A stretch of DNA of 64,000 nt from Leifsonia sp. Leaf264. GTDB lineage: Bacteria; Actinomycetota; Actinomycetes; Actinomycetales; Microbacteriaceae. The stretch is from contig NZ_LMMR01000005.1 in NCBI RefSeq assembly GCF_001422325.1, positions 124,001 to 188,000 on the forward strand, given 5' to 3'. The position numbers and the translations under genes were made by a program. Within the stretch, counting starts at the first letter, position 1; each line of letters begins with the position of its first letter. This document shows, piece after piece, positions 8,351-17,579 of the stretch. The notes under the pieces were generated by a model. The model did not search any database and was not told the DNA's origin. It was given only the letters and a program-made list of their open reading frames with translations.

Positions 8351-8824
8351 TCAGAACGGAGGGTTGCCGTCCCCGCCGTTGAGGAATCGGCTGACGGCAA
8401 GCCGAACAACCCCTTCAGGTGCGATGCCGAGTTCCGCTGCAGCCGAGTCCAGACCATCCAAGCCGGTCAGGTCCACCTCGACGGTCCGAGCGGGGCTCGG
8501 GGCGTACTCAGCAAGGATCCGCTCTGCGAACACCGGGCCTGCTGCAACGAGGATGTCGTCGGCGCAGTCCGGTCGGCCGCAGACGTCGTCTGGCAGGTAG
8601 CCGTCGGGGACTGAGGTCTCCAGCTTCGCTGCGACCGCCAGCACCTCCGCGGTGATTGCTTCGGCGGCCACCTCGGCCGCTGCCAGCAGCATGAAGTCCT
8701 CGTCGTGGATCCCGAGGATGCGGCTGTCGCGACGGTGCAGGTCGACGGTGCCGCTGTCCTCCCGGATGGCGGCAGCACGAACAGCAAAGTCAGCAGCCAG
8801 CTGTGCTGGCGTGGGGACGGTCAT
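8351..8824 (-). CDS. Hypothetical protein, 157 aa
   Basis: Not recognised. A soluble acidic protein starting MTVPTPAQLAADFAVRAAAI, with helical Ala-rich segments and a C-terminal part (TVEVDLTGLDGLDSAAAELG, then GVVRLAVSRFL) that resembles the ribbon-helix-helix style end of small DNA-binding proteins, though not convincingly. Start ATG 8824 follows GCAGGAG. It has its own class B motif. Confidence 0.6.
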   Translation of the reverse strand: MTVPTPAQLAADFAVRAAAIREDSGTVDLHRRDSRILGIHDEDFMLLAAAEVAAEAITAEVLAVAAKLETSVPDGYLPDDVCGRPDCADDILVAAGPVFAERILAEYAPSPARTVEVDLTGLDGLDSAAAELGIAPEGVVRLAVSRFLNGGDGNPPF

Positions 8825-8854
8825 CGATGTGCTCCTGCGGGGTCACCGTCAGGG

Positions 8855-8864
8855 CATGTGGCGG
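8855..8864 (-). promoter_or_regulatory. Class B motif before 8824
   Basis: CCGCCACATG on the minus strand, 30 nt before the start codon, followed by CCCTGAC, a tail also seen at 13658 and 25635. Confidence 0.55.
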
Positions 8865-8869
8865 AACCT

Positions 8870-10411
8870 TCAGCTGAGCTCAGCGAGGTGCTTGTCCAGC
8901 CAGGCGACAGCCCCGGCTTCGTCGGTGAACTCCCCCGCATCCTGCGCCTCCACGGACGCGGCGAGGATCGGCTTGAACTCCTTGCCGGGGGCCATGCCGC
9001 GTGACATCAGGTGCTCACCGCGGAGGATGGAGATCCGGGGCCGGCCGTTGCCGTTCTCGTACACGTCCAGCCACTGCGCGGCAGGTGAGATTTTCGCCCC
9101 GGGCCCGCGGCCAGCCTGATCTGCGTCGACGACAGCGGCCCATTCACGGAACGGGACATCCCCGAGAGCTCGGGCGAGCTTCCGGACGGCGTAGGCGGAG
9201 GGCTTGGTGCCTTGATTCGCGGCTGTGCGCATGTGGAACTGCACAACGGTGCTTACCCATTCAGCTGTCTGGACGGGCGCTCCGATCGACAGAAGGAAGT
9301 CGTGGACGACGGGCGCCCCGGATTCGGCGTGGCCGTGGGAGGTGATCCGTCCGTCGTCGTGGAACTGGGTGTCAGTGACCTTTCCGAGGTCGTGCAGCAT
9401 CGCGCCGAGCACAACCCGTTCCCGTGCTTCCGCGTCGAGCTCGTACCGGGCAGCTGCGTCCACAGCTTCGTCGGCTGCCAGCGACAGGTGGGTGAACACG
9501 TCACCTTCCGGGTGCCAGGTGCTGTCCTGCTGGATGCCGCGGGTGTCGTTCAGGGCGGGGAACCAGGTGATCCACCCGGTCTGCACCAGCACGTCGAGGC
9601 CGCGGGACGGGGTGACGCCGACACGGGCGAGTTTCCTGAACTCCTGCCAGACGCGTTCCTTCGCGATATGCGGGAACTCGTCATGGATGGATGCTGCCAG
9701 GTCGGCTGTTTCCGGGGCCAACGTCATGTCGAACCGGGCGGCGAATTGGACGGCACGCAGCACCCGGAGAGGATCCTCACTGAAAGCTGCGGTGGTATGC
9801 CGGAGGACCCGGTCATGGAGGTCGGCGATGCCGGCGTACGGGTCAACGAGCTCGCCGGCGGCGGTGTCGTAGCCGATGGCGTTGACGGTGAAGTCCCGGC
9901 GCCCGAAAGCCGCCACCTCGTCCAAGGTGGGGTCGACTTCGACGTCGAACCCGGTGTGTCCGTCACCGGTCTTCGAGTCCCTTCTCGGCAGCGACACGTC
10001 GAAGTCTTCCCCGTCGACGGTGAGCTTCAGGACCCCGAAGGACACCCCGAACAGGTCGACTGAACCGAGCTTCCCGAGCTCGCGGGACAGCGGCTCGTAC
10101 CCGGTGAGTCCGTGCACTTCGATGTCGACATCCTTGGGCTGGTGTGCGCCCTCATGGAGGGCGTCACGGACCGATCCGCCTACGATCAGCGGCTGGCCTC
10201 CGGCTGCTCTACAGGCCGCGAGAACGCGTTCTGTGGCCGCTGTGAGTGTCAGCAGGCCGGGAGCGGCGCAGCGGTGCGACACGGCTCGAGGGCGCTCCGT
10301 CCCGCAGTTCGCGCAGATGGTCGACTCGGTACGGATCGGAGCCTCCGACGGGTTCAGGTAGCGGGCGTACCGGCCAGCGGTGTCGCGGGGCGGGTTATCG
10401 GATTCTGGCAC
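8870..10411 (-). CDS. CCA-adding-enzyme-like tRNA nucleotidyltransferase with HD domain
   Basis: A 513-residue class II nucleotidyltransferase. An N-terminal extension carries CANCG (zinc-like). The polymerase head follows: GGSVRD (about 78-83), metal-binding DVDIE (94-98), RRDFTVNAIGYD (171-182) and EDPLRVLRAVQFAARF (212-227), all signatures of CCA-adding enzyme/poly(A) polymerase head domains. A C-terminal HD domain has HPEGDVFTH and LHDLGKV. It probably adds or repairs tRNA 3' CCA ends. The GTG start at 10411 is 10 nt from a class B motif. An extra copy on an accessory element is unusual unless it serves tRNA repair. Confidence 0.85.
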   Translation of the reverse strand: MPESDNPPRDTAGRYARYLNPSEAPIRTESTICANCGTERPRAVSHRCAAPGLLTLTAATERVLAACRAAGGQPLIVGGSVRDALHEGAHQPKDVDIEVHGLTGYEPLSRELGKLGSVDLFGVSFGVLKLTVDGEDFDVSLPRRDSKTGDGHTGFDVEVDPTLDEVAAFGRRDFTVNAIGYDTAAGELVDPYAGIADLHDRVLRHTTAAFSEDPLRVLRAVQFAARFDMTLAPETADLAASIHDEFPHIAKERVWQEFRKLARVGVTPSRGLDVLVQTGWITWFPALNDTRGIQQDSTWHPEGDVFTHLSLAADEAVDAAARYELDAEARERVVLGAMLHDLGKVTDTQFHDDGRITSHGHAESGAPVVHDFLLSIGAPVQTAEWVSTVVQFHMRTAANQGTKPSAYAVRKLARALGDVPFREWAAVVDADQAGRGPGAKISPAAQWLDVYENGNGRPRISILRGEHLMSRGMAPGKEFKPILAASVEAQDAGEFTDEAGAVAWLDKHLAELS

Positions 10412-10421
10412 GCCTCTTAGG

Positions 10422-10431
10422 TATGTGGCGG
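10422..10431 (-). promoter_or_regulatory. Class B motif before 10411
   Basis: CCGCCACATA on the minus strand (one mismatch), 10 nt before the GTG start of the nucleotidyltransferase gene. Confidence 0.5.
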
Positions 10432-10439
10432 CACCGCTG

Positions 10440-13400
10440 TCAGTTTGCCGAGTACCGAAGCGATGCGACCATCTGCGGCTTCACCAGGGTGACGTATTTG
10501 CCGTTCGCAGAAGCGACGCTGTCAGACCAGGCGCTGGTTGCTCCAGTGGTCTTCGGCGACCAGGTGTTCCCGGTGTCAGCTGACGCCCAGACGGTCCCGT
10601 CGCTGACGGAGCCGGTGAGCTTCACTGCGTCGTCGGAGATGGTGACCTGGCGCCATCCTTTGGCGCCTGCCGCGGTGATCGGAGCCCAGGTGGCGCCGGC
10701 GTCCGTGGAACGGAACAGGTTCTGGCTGTCGGCGCCGACGACCATCGTCTTCCCGTCAGCGGTGACAGCGGATGTGGTCCACGAGGCTGACGCCGGCCAG
10801 ACACCGCCGGTTCCCGGCGCCGTCCAGGTGGCTCCACCGTCCTTCGACACGTAGAACGCACCGGTGGTCGCGGTGGTGGCGATCATGGACAGACCGTCGT
10901 CGGTCATCTGGATGTTCGACCAGGTCCTCGATCCGGAGCCAGTCCGTTTCGTCCAGTTGACGCCGGCGTCAGCGGAGGTCCACACGTAGTCGCCGTTCAC
11001 AGCCAAGGCGATCCGTTGGCCGTCGCGGGACATCGCCACCTTGTAGCCGGTGCCGGTCCACGGCTTCGCCGTTGCGGTCCAGGTGACTCCGCCGTCGATG
11101 GATCGGTACAGGTTGACGTAGGCGCTGGCGCGAACGAGCAGGGCAACCTTCCCGTCATCGGCCATGGCAACGTCGGTGACTGCAGTGGTGTCGATTGCGG
11201 GCCGCTCCACCCAGCTGACCCCGAAGTCGGTGGAGGTGTAGATGTTGGAGTTCCCGCCACCACCAGGCGCGGCGATGAGTGCGGAACCGTCCGAGGAGGA
11301 TGCCACAGACCCGAACGTCTGCGACCCCATCCCCGAGGTCCAGGTGGCACCGCGGTCGCGGCTGAGGTAGAGCTGCCCGGATGCCGTACCGGCAGCCAGG
11401 AGGACTGACCCGTCTGCGGAGGAGGTGAGCTCATTCCATGTGCGGGTTCCGGCGGTCGGCTGCGCCGTCCAGGAGGTCATGTTCGTGGTGGTGTAGATGG
11501 TGCCGTTGGCGTGGGCGACCCACAGCTGGGCACCGTCACCGCTCATGGCGATCCGGTAGGCGTTCCCCACCCATCCGATTGGGATCTGCGTCCAGGTGGC
11601 CCCGGCGTCGACGGAGCGGAACACGTTCGCCGATCCGCTCTCACGGAGCGCTGTCATCGTGTTGCCGTCGGAGGAGATCGCGACGTCAGTCCACTTCTGA
11701 CCCGCCCCGTAGATGAACCGCTGGGACCAGGTGCGGCCTGAGTCGATTGAGGTGTACACCGAGTCGCCGGTTCCTTGCGGGGCGGCGATCAGCTTGGTGC
11801 CGTCGGCGGTGGCCGCGACGGTGGTGTACCCGATCGCTGGCGCCAATGTCCACCATGTGGCCCCTCCGTCGGAGGAGTGGAAGATGACGCTGCTGGTCCC
11901 GATCGTGGCAACCAGTTTGAGTCCATCGGAGGATGCGGACAGTGAGTTCCAGGCGCGGGTCCCTGACGACGCGCGGGCTGTCCAGTTCTGCCCTCCGTCG
12001 GTGGACGTCCAGAAGATTCCGCTGGTGAGTGCGGCGGAGATCCGCAGTCCGTCAGCGGAGATGGTGGCGGCTTTCGTGTTCCCCGACCAGGGGCGAGGCA
12101 GCAGGGTCCAGCTGGCCCCGTAGTCGACGGATCGGAAGAGTGCGCTGGACCCGCTGTCCCGGACGGCGAGCATGTACTTTCCGTCGTCGGAGATGGAGCT
12201 GTTCAACCAGTTGCCGGCGTAGCCGGAGTTCTTCGCAGCCCAGGTGACCCCGAAGTCGGAGGAGACGTAGATGCTGGCAGTGCTGGTGTTGGAGGTCGCC
12301 ACCATGTACTTGCCGGTGGAGGATGCAGCCAGGCCCGCCCAGGTCAGCCCTGTGCCGGAGGTCGACCGTGGGGTGAGGGTCGCTCCGTCGTCGGTGGAGG
12401 TATAGATGTTGCTGGAGTTGAGACCGGCGGCGAGGACGGTCCCGTCGCCGGAATACGCGATGGTCCGCCACGCGAGGGTGCCGAGAGCGTTGCGCGTTGC
12501 CCAGTTCTTGCCGGCGTCAGGTGACGTGTAGATGAACCCATTACTGTCGGCTGCAGCGAGCTTCTGCCCGTCGGCGGAGGAGGTGACAGCAGCCCAGGTG
12601 TGCGACCCGGCGCCTTGCCTTTCGGTCCAGGTGACACCGCCGTTCGTGGAGGTGTACAGGTAGCCGGTGGCGGCCGCGGCGAGGATGGCCTTCCCGTCAG
12701 TCGAGGAGGCGGTCTTGCTGTAGATCCGTTCGACAGGTTGGCCGTCCCAGGTGACGCCTCCGTCGGTGGAGTAGTACGGGGTTCCTGTGGCGTTGACGGC
12801 GACGAGGTTGAGGCCGTTCTCGGAGATGGTGACGGAACGCCAGTTCTGGGACGTGGCCCGCTGCGTCCAGACGGAGCCGGAGTCGGTTGAGGTGTAGACG
12901 AACCCGGTGCCGGCGGCGGCCACCATCTTTGTGCCGTCGTCGGACATGTCGACGGCTGTCCACGCGAATGCGCCGGAGCCTGGCAGGTCGGTGAAGGTGA
13001 GCCCGCCGTCGGTGGAGAGCTGCAGCACGCGGGAGGTTGCGGCGGAGAGGATGCGGCGGCCGTCGGAGCTCACGGCGGTGCCCTGCCAGCTCGCGGTCGC
13101 TGATCCGCGCCGGTCGAAGCTGGTCAGGTTGGCGAACTCGTTGACGGGGGCGCCGGTAGCGGCACCGATCTGGGAGATCAGGTCACCGATCGGTTTGCAT
13201 CCTGGTTCGGTGTGCCCGTCCCATTTGGTGATGTCGGCTGTGTTGTCACGGGCCCAGAAGTAGGTGTCCCCGGACGCGGATTTCGACACTCCGAGCCAGC
13301 AGGTTCCATTGCCGCCTGTGCCGACCGCGACAGTGTCTTTCCGTTTCAGGTAGCCGGCTGTGGCGAGCCCGGCGTCGTTGAGGTACTTGGCTGGCTGCGT

Positions 13401-13613
13401 GTCCGTCCGGGTGAGGCCGTACGCGGCCGCTTCCGCGGTCTTGACGGCGCTGAGGTCACCGGCTGCGGCCCGGTCCTGCGCCCAGGGGACAACACCGAAC
13501 ACCGCTCCGGTGATGATGCCGCCGATGATCGCGATGACGATCACTCCCACCATGATGGAGGCGAGGTCAAGCGCTGCCCGCGGGTCGCGGATCAGCAGGT
13601 GAAGTCGGAGCAC
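10440..13613 (-). CDS. Pilin-like membrane-anchored BNR-repeat (beta-propeller) protein
   Basis: A 1057-residue protein. The N-terminus (about residues 9-45, DPRAALDLASIMVGVIVIA) is a single hydrophobic helix resembling a type IV pilin helix but without the usual Gly/Glu processing pattern. It is nearly shared with the proteins at 35107 and 40678. After an extracytoplasmic pilin-like region, about 20 tandem units of roughly 40 residues carry the BNR/sortilin pattern (YTSTDGG.TWT). Such repeats fold as beta-propellers and often bind ligands. The GTG start follows GAAAGG. Inference: a surface or pseudopilus-tip adhesin. Confidence 0.8.
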   Translation of the reverse strand: MLRLHLLIRDPRAALDLASIMVGVIVIAIIGGIITGAVFGVVPWAQDRAAAGDLSAVKTAEAAAYGLTRTDTQPAKYLNDAGLATAGYLKRKDTVAVGTGGNGTCWLGVSKSASGDTYFWARDNTADITKWDGHTEPGCKPIGDLISQIGAATGAPVNEFANLTSFDRRGSATASWQGTAVSSDGRRILSAATSRVLQLSTDGGLTFTDLPGSGAFAWTAVDMSDDGTKMVAAAGTGFVYTSTDSGSVWTQRATSQNWRSVTISENGLNLVAVNATGTPYYSTDGGVTWDGQPVERIYSKTASSTDGKAILAAAATGYLYTSTNGGVTWTERQGAGSHTWAAVTSSADGQKLAAADSNGFIYTSPDAGKNWATRNALGTLAWRTIAYSGDGTVLAAGLNSSNIYTSTDDGATLTPRSTSGTGLTWAGLAASSTGKYMVATSNTSTASIYVSSDFGVTWAAKNSGYAGNWLNSSISDDGKYMLAVRDSGSSALFRSVDYGASWTLLPRPWSGNTKAATISADGLRISAALTSGIFWTSTDGGQNWTARASSGTRAWNSLSASSDGLKLVATIGTSSVIFHSSDGGATWWTLAPAIGYTTVAATADGTKLIAAPQGTGDSVYTSIDSGRTWSQRFIYGAGQKWTDVAISSDGNTMTALRESGSANVFRSVDAGATWTQIPIGWVGNAYRIAMSGDGAQLWVAHANGTIYTTTNMTSWTAQPTAGTRTWNELTSSADGSVLLAAGTASGQLYLSRDRGATWTSGMGSQTFGSVASSSDGSALIAAPGGGGNSNIYTSTDFGVSWVERPAIDTTAVTDVAMADDGKVALLVRASAYVNLYRSIDGGVTWTATAKPWTGTGYKVAMSRDGQRIALAVNGDYVWTSADAGVNWTKRTGSGSRTWSNIQMTDDGLSMIATTATTGAFYVSKDGGATWTAPGTGGVWPASASWTTSAVTADGKTMVVGADSQNLFRSTDAGATWAPITAAGAKGWRQVTISDDAVKLTGSVSDGTVWASADTGNTWSPKTTGATSAWSDSVASANGKYVTLVKPQMVASLRYSAN

Positions 13614-13657
13614 GTCGGAGCAGGCCTTTCAAGGGAACGTCAATGTCTCCTGTCAGG

Positions 13658-13667
13658 CATGTGGCGA
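13658..13667 (-). promoter_or_regulatory. Class B motif before 13613
   Basis: Minus strand TCGCCACATG followed by CCTGAC, 44 nt before the GTG start of the first BNR protein. Confidence 0.5.
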
Positions 13668-13684
13668 GGGTCGGTTGCGGGTCC

Positions 13685-13690
13685 TATCGT
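13685..13690 (+). promoter_or_regulatory. -10 box of a probable leaderless gene
   Basis: TATCGT fits the actinobacterial TANNNT -10 and ends 6 nt before the ATG at 13697; no ribosome site is present between them. Confidence 0.4.
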
Positions 13691-13696
13691 TGGCGG

Positions 13697-14122
13697 ATGG
13701 TCATTGATGACATCGCGTCCCTGTCGTTCTACAGCGAGACCTTGACGGTGGCCGAGATGACCGCTGTGCTGGGGCTGGAGCCGGACAGGTCGCATGAGCT
13801 CGGTGACCCTGTCGGCGTTCGAAGCGGCCGTGTGCATGACTCCGCCCTGTGGTCGTGCACGGTGAAACGGACCGGTGAAGATCCGGGGACGCTGAGCTTG
13901 GAAGGCTTGCTCGAGGTGTTCGCCGACCGTTCCGACGCGATCGACCAGCTCCGGGACTTGTGCGAGATCCGGCTGTGGTGGTCGGGGACGTCGGACAGCG
14001 GCCAAGGCGGGTTCGTCCTCAAACAGGAGACGGTCGCGGCGATCGCTGCCCTGAAGTGCGACCTCTTCGGCACCGTGTACGTCGACGACGACGAGGATGA
14101 CGGGGACGACGGGCTCGGTTAG
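13697..14122 (+). CDS. DUF4279-like protein
   Basis: A 141-residue soluble protein. SLSFYSETLTVAEMTAVLGL, then RSHELGDPVG and SALWSC match the pattern of DUF4279 immunity-like proteins (alternating strands, then L..EPD.....G). Function is unknown. The ATG at 13697 is favoured over the upstream frame because a -10 box stands 6 nt before it. The last residues are an Asp-rich tail. Its stop codon overlaps that of the leftward HD gene. It is divergent from the BNR gene. Confidence 0.55.
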   Translation: MVIDDIASLSFYSETLTVAEMTAVLGLEPDRSHELGDPVGVRSGRVHDSALWSCTVKRTGEDPGTLSLEGLLEVFADRSDAIDQLRDLCEIRLWWSGTSDSGQGGFVLKQETVAAIAALKCDLFGTVYVDDDEDDGDDGLG

Positions 14123-14547
14123 CTGAACAGCTCCCGAAGGCTCTGGATGTGCCTCCGGTACTGGTTCCGCTCCGCCGGAGGCAACTTCCCGAGGTACTCC
14201 GCGGAGGTGAAGTCGTCCAACGCAGCCAGCTGCACTGTCAGGGCGACCCGGTTCTGACGGACCGCGTCGACGTACTCGTCTCCGTCGGGCCCGTCGGGAC
14301 GGTTGAGGACGGTGACGGCTTCGCGGAGGTCGTTGTCGAGGAACTCCAGCAGGGTGTCCGCGTACGGGGATGCTGCAGCGTTCGTGTCATGGAGGACGGC
14401 GACAAGACGGGCGGCCCGGCTGTCGAGAGCTCTTGCGGTGCGAAGTGAATGGTCGACCTTCGGGGCGCCGGTGATCGGGTCCCGTTCCCCTTTCAGGTCG
14501 TTCCGGGCGAACAGGATCGCTTGTTGGTACGGAGTTGCCGCTGTCAT
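14119..14547 (-). CDS. Small HD-domain protein, SpoT-hydrolase-like
   Basis: A 142-residue protein starting MTAATPYQQAILFARNDLKG. VDHSLRTAR, LVAVLHDT and a later ALTVQLAALDDF follow the layout of the HD hydrolase half of RelA/SpoT proteins (H...HD...D). The Glu after HD that these hydrolases usually carry is not obvious, so activity is uncertain. The start at 14547 was chosen over the longer frame, which runs through the next gene. It follows the 14636-15091 gene in the same direction. Confidence 0.55.
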   Translation of the reverse strand: MTAATPYQQAILFARNDLKGERDPITGAPKVDHSLRTARALDSRAARLVAVLHDTNAAASPYADTLLEFLDNDLREAVTVLNRPDGPDGDEYVDAVRQNRVALTVQLAALDDFTSAEYLGKLPPAERNQYRRHIQSLRELFS

Positions 14548-14635
14548 CAGGGCTCCCCTCGCGCCGTCTGATGCGTGGAAGTATGCGCCTGCCGGGCCGC
14601 TGTTGTCTAGCGTGCGGTTGCGGCACCCGGGAAGG

Positions 14636-15091
14636 TCACCAGCGGAGTTCGTCCGCGGCGCGTCGCTCGAGCCGGCTGGTGAGGTCCACATTGGCGGCTT
14701 CCAGCTCCTTGATCCGCTGCTGAAGCGCGTCGGTGTGATCGCCGTCCCAGATGTCCTCGGTGAGTTCGGAGAGGCGGTCCACCATCCACCCGAGGTCCGG
14801 CTCCGGGTTGCCGAGCTGCCAGCTGAGCTCCTCACGGATGACGGTGCGGGCGCGGAGACGGTGCGCCGACAAAATGTCCCACGCTTCGCCGTCCAGGTAG
14901 CATTCCGGGTCGATGCTGTGACCGTATTCCGCCCAGTCGTCGATGACCGCAGCCAAGGCTGTGTCCGGTGTGGGGTAGACGCCGTACCGTTCGCTGGCCG
15001 GCGGTCGGATGTCGTCGGAAGCGAACCCCATGACCGGTGTGAACTGGCCGGGGCTGAGCTTCCGAACGAGGTAGAAGTTGTCTGAGGACAC
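14636..15091 (-). CDS. Hypothetical protein, 151 aa
   Basis: Not recognised. Begins with a GTG (SSDNFYLVRKLSPGQFTPVM) only 5 nt past the stop of the RCC1-repeat gene, so it is in the prepilin operon. The middle has short beta-like and acidic stretches; the C-terminal 50 residues (DALQQRIKELEAANVDLTSR) are a likely coiled coil. No signal peptide. Possible accessory factor of the operon. Confidence 0.6.
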   Translation of the reverse strand: MSSDNFYLVRKLSPGQFTPVMGFASDDIRPPASERYGVYPTPDTALAAVIDDWAEYGHSIDPECYLDGEAWDILSAHRLRARTVIREELSWQLGNPEPDLGWMVDRLSELTEDIWDGDHTDALQQRIKELEAANVDLTSRLERRAADELRW

Positions 15092-15096
15092 GGTTG

Positions 15097-16881
15097 CTAC
15101 CGTCCGATCGAGGTGTAAGCGGTGAATGGGGTGGTGCTGCTGGGGACGGTGACCGCTGTCGGCAGGTTCACTGCGGCGGTTGAGTTGACGCCGGCCTGCC
15201 CGTTGGTGTTCTTCCCCCACGAGTACAGGCGGCCTTTCCAGTCGAACGCGAGGACGCCGTTGGGGCCGGCGGTGACGTCAGCGAACTTCACCTTCCCGGA
15301 CGCCGTGGACAGGGCCGCATCGGTGGGGACGTTCTGGTTGGCGGTGAGGTTGTTGCCGATGGTTCCGTTTGCGCCGTTGCCCCAGCAGTACACGTACCGG
15401 TACTTGTCGACGGCGCAGTTGAACGTGTCGCCGACAGTCAGAGTGGTGAAGGTGCGGCTGCTGCTGACTGTGGTGCCGCCGACGACGGTGTTGTTGGCGC
15501 CGTTGCCGATCTGTCCGTTCGTTCCGAGGCCCCAGCAGGTGACGTTGGCGGTGGCGTTCGTGGTGAGCCCGCAGGCGGTGCCGGCGTTCACCTGGAGGCT
15601 GGTGAACTTGTAGGAGCCGGTGACCATCGCCAGGCGCGCGGCGCTGCTCAGTGCGGTCGCGGAACCGAAGGTGGTCTGCTTCGGGCCCTTGCACCAGACG
15701 TCCTTGTTGGTGTCGAGGATGCAGACGTTCCCGAGGGCGTCCATGTCGGCGGACACGACCTTGTTCGGGGCGGTGAGCGCGCTGGTCAGAACCGGGGTGA
15801 TCGAGCTGCCCCACTCGTTGTACCCCCAGCAGAACAGGGCGTCGGGGGTGGTGTCAGCAGGAGTGGTGACGCCGCAAGTGGTGCCGCCGGTGGTCTCCAG
15901 CCAGCGGTACTTGTGGCTGTCGGCCACCGCCTGCGGGGTGGTCTGGTCGGTGCTCCCGCCGTTGCCGACCGCGCCGGCGCTGGTGCCGGAGTTCACACCC
16001 CAGCAGTACGCACTGTTGTCCGCGGCGCTGATGCCGCAGGTGGTTCCGGATCCCTTGGTGATGCTTGTCCAGGTGAACCCGGGGATGGCGGTCGGGATGA
16101 GGAGCGGGTCGATTGCCGACCCGACGCCGAGGATCGAGGCGGGGTTCGGACCCCAGCAGTAAGCAACGGCGGTGGTGGTGATGGCGCAGGTGCCGCCCAG
16201 GGTGCTGTTCTGGCGGTCGGTGACGACCTTCGCCACAGTGAGCGCGACGGTCGGCGCCGCGGGTGCCGCGACGACGATCTTCTTGGGGGTGGCGGATTGG
16301 GCGTTGCTGTTGTCCCCGAGACCGTTCTTCCCCCACGCCCACAGGTTGCTGGTGCCGTCCAGGTTTCCGGCTGCGTCGATCGCGAACGTCCGGTCCTGGC
16401 TTGCGGAGTAGGAGTCGACGGTGGCCGCGGTCTTGAACCGGGTTTCTGTCACCTTGCTGGCGGTGCCCCAGACGGGAGCGCCGATGGAGTCGTACCCGAC
16501 GATGTGGGTGTTGACACCCGAGGTGAGGTCGCGGTTCTCGGTCTTCGTGACAGCGCCGTAGGTCGCGGTGACAGCGATCGGGGTGTGCCCAGCGGCGGTG
16601 GTGCCGACGGTGATGGCGGCGGTGACTCCGTTGTAGGTTCGGGCGTCGGTCGTGGCGGTTCCGGCGCCGGCGAGCTCAGCGACGTAGGCGTCGTACCGTG
16701 TCTCCAGCGCGTTGTTGACAATGTAGGCGGTGTCAGCGGTCTTGTAGGTGGCTACGGTGTTGATGCCTGAGGTGGCGAGGCCGACGGAGATGACACCTGC
16801 CATGAGGACGAACGCGGCGGATGCCATGGCGGATCCGCGCTGGTTGCGGCGCAGCGACCGGAACGGGTTTCTGATTGTCAC
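15097..16881 (-). CDS. Prepilin-like RCC1-repeat protein
   Basis: A 594-residue protein. The start GTG at 16881 follows AAGGAC. The N-terminus (RRNQRGSAMASAAFVLMAG) is a type IV prepilin-like Arg-rich leader, then G-S, then a hydrophobic helix of about 20 residues. From about residue 190 the chain contains RCC1 repeats of the form LWAWGKNGLGDNSNA, YCWGVNSG, CWGLGTNGQIGNG and YCWGNGANGTIGN, which make a beta-propeller. It is the third gene after two prepilins and is likely exported and assembled with them. Confidence 0.8.
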   Translation of the reverse strand: MTIRNPFRSLRRNQRGSAMASAAFVLMAGVISVGLATSGINTVATYKTADTAYIVNNALETRYDAYVAELAGAGTATTDARTYNGVTAAITVGTTAAGHTPIAVTATYGAVTKTENRDLTSGVNTHIVGYDSIGAPVWGTASKVTETRFKTAATVDSYSASQDRTFAIDAAGNLDGTSNLWAWGKNGLGDNSNAQSATPKKIVVAAPAAPTVALTVAKVVTDRQNSTLGGTCAITTTAVAYCWGPNPASILGVGSAIDPLLIPTAIPGFTWTSITKGSGTTCGISAADNSAYCWGVNSGTSAGAVGNGGSTDQTTPQAVADSHKYRWLETTGGTTCGVTTPADTTPDALFCWGYNEWGSSITPVLTSALTAPNKVVSADMDALGNVCILDTNKDVWCKGPKQTTFGSATALSSAARLAMVTGSYKFTSLQVNAGTACGLTTNATANVTCWGLGTNGQIGNGANNTVVGGTTVSSSRTFTTLTVGDTFNCAVDKYRYVYCWGNGANGTIGNNLTANQNVPTDAALSTASGKVKFADVTAGPNGVLAFDWKGRLYSWGKNTNGQAGVNSTAAVNLPTAVTVPSSTTPFTAYTSIGR

Positions 16882-16892
16882 GTGCAGGGTCC

Positions 16893-17576
16893 TTAGTTTC
16901 CGACGAACTTCGTGGTGGCGCTGGTGGTGCCGTTGAGGATGGAGACGCGGTTCGCGACCTGGTCTGCGGTCACTGTGACCGGGCGGGCGGTGCTGGTGTT
17001 GATGGTGGTGTTGAGGACGGCGGACTTGTACGCAGTGCTCTCCCACTTCACCTCGGAGACCTGGAGGTCTCGTGTCTTCGCTTCCAGCACCAGGTTGGCG
17101 CCGCTCCACTGGAACAGGCGGCCGCCGGCGTTCCGGTAGCTGAACGGGTCAGCTGCGCCGGAGTCGGGGATGACAGTCTCGGTGGCGTGGCTGGTTTCGG
17201 TGCCGAGGCATCCGGTCACGCCGATGCCGGATCCGGCGGGGAAGTTCGTCTGGGTGACGGTGATGTTCTTCTTCGCGACCAACGCCCAAGTGCTCGTGAC
17301 GCAGGTGTTGTCGGTGCGGACGTAGGAGAACTTCACCTGCTCTACTGCGGGGATGATGACGGTGGCGTGGTCGACGTCGTTCCGCCACCGTGTCTGCGCC
17401 GCAGCGATCTGCTGTTGGGTGTTGGCGGTGACGTCGACGGACAGTTTCGCGTAGTTGGCGGCGATGGTCCCGCCGACGATCGCGGTCATGCAGAGCGCGG
17501 AGACGATGACGGCGACGATGGTGTCGGGGAGGGAGAATCCGCGCTGGTCGTTGCGGAGGCGGGTGAGGAGAGTCAC
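16893..17576 (-). CDS. Type IV prepilin-like protein
   Basis: A 227-residue protein with the classic prepilin leader: basic residues, then RG^FSLPDTIVAVIVSALCMT (cleavage predicted after Gly; Asp, not Glu, in the fifth mature position), then a helix. A globular domain with Cys pairs follows. Prepilin peptidase would cleave it in the membrane. The GTG start is preceded by GGGAG and sits 4 nt after the upstream gene. Middle member of a three-prepilin operon. No peptidase, secretin or ATPase is in the window. Confidence 0.85.
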   Translation of the reverse strand: MTLLTRLRNDQRGFSLPDTIVAVIVSALCMTAIVGGTIAANYAKLSVDVTANTQQQIAAAQTRWRNDVDHATVIIPAVEQVKFSYVRTDNTCVTSTWALVAKKNITVTQTNFPAGSGIGVTGCLGTETSHATETVIPDSGAADPFSYRNAGGRLFQWSGANLVLEAKTRDLQVSEVKWESTAYKSAVLNTTINTSTARPVTVTADQVANRVSILNGTTSATTKFVGN

Positions 17577-17579
17577 GGG

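Noticed and set aside
10397-10404. TCCGATAA box near the start of the CCA-adding-like gene
   Set aside because: It lies inside the coding sequence (start at 10411), has no upstream -35, and no gene begins right after it.
10440-13613. Naming the BNR proteins photosystem II assembly factors (Ycf48)
   Set aside because: The repeat is generic BNR/sortilin; the pilin-like anchor and an actinobacterial host make that annotation inappropriate.
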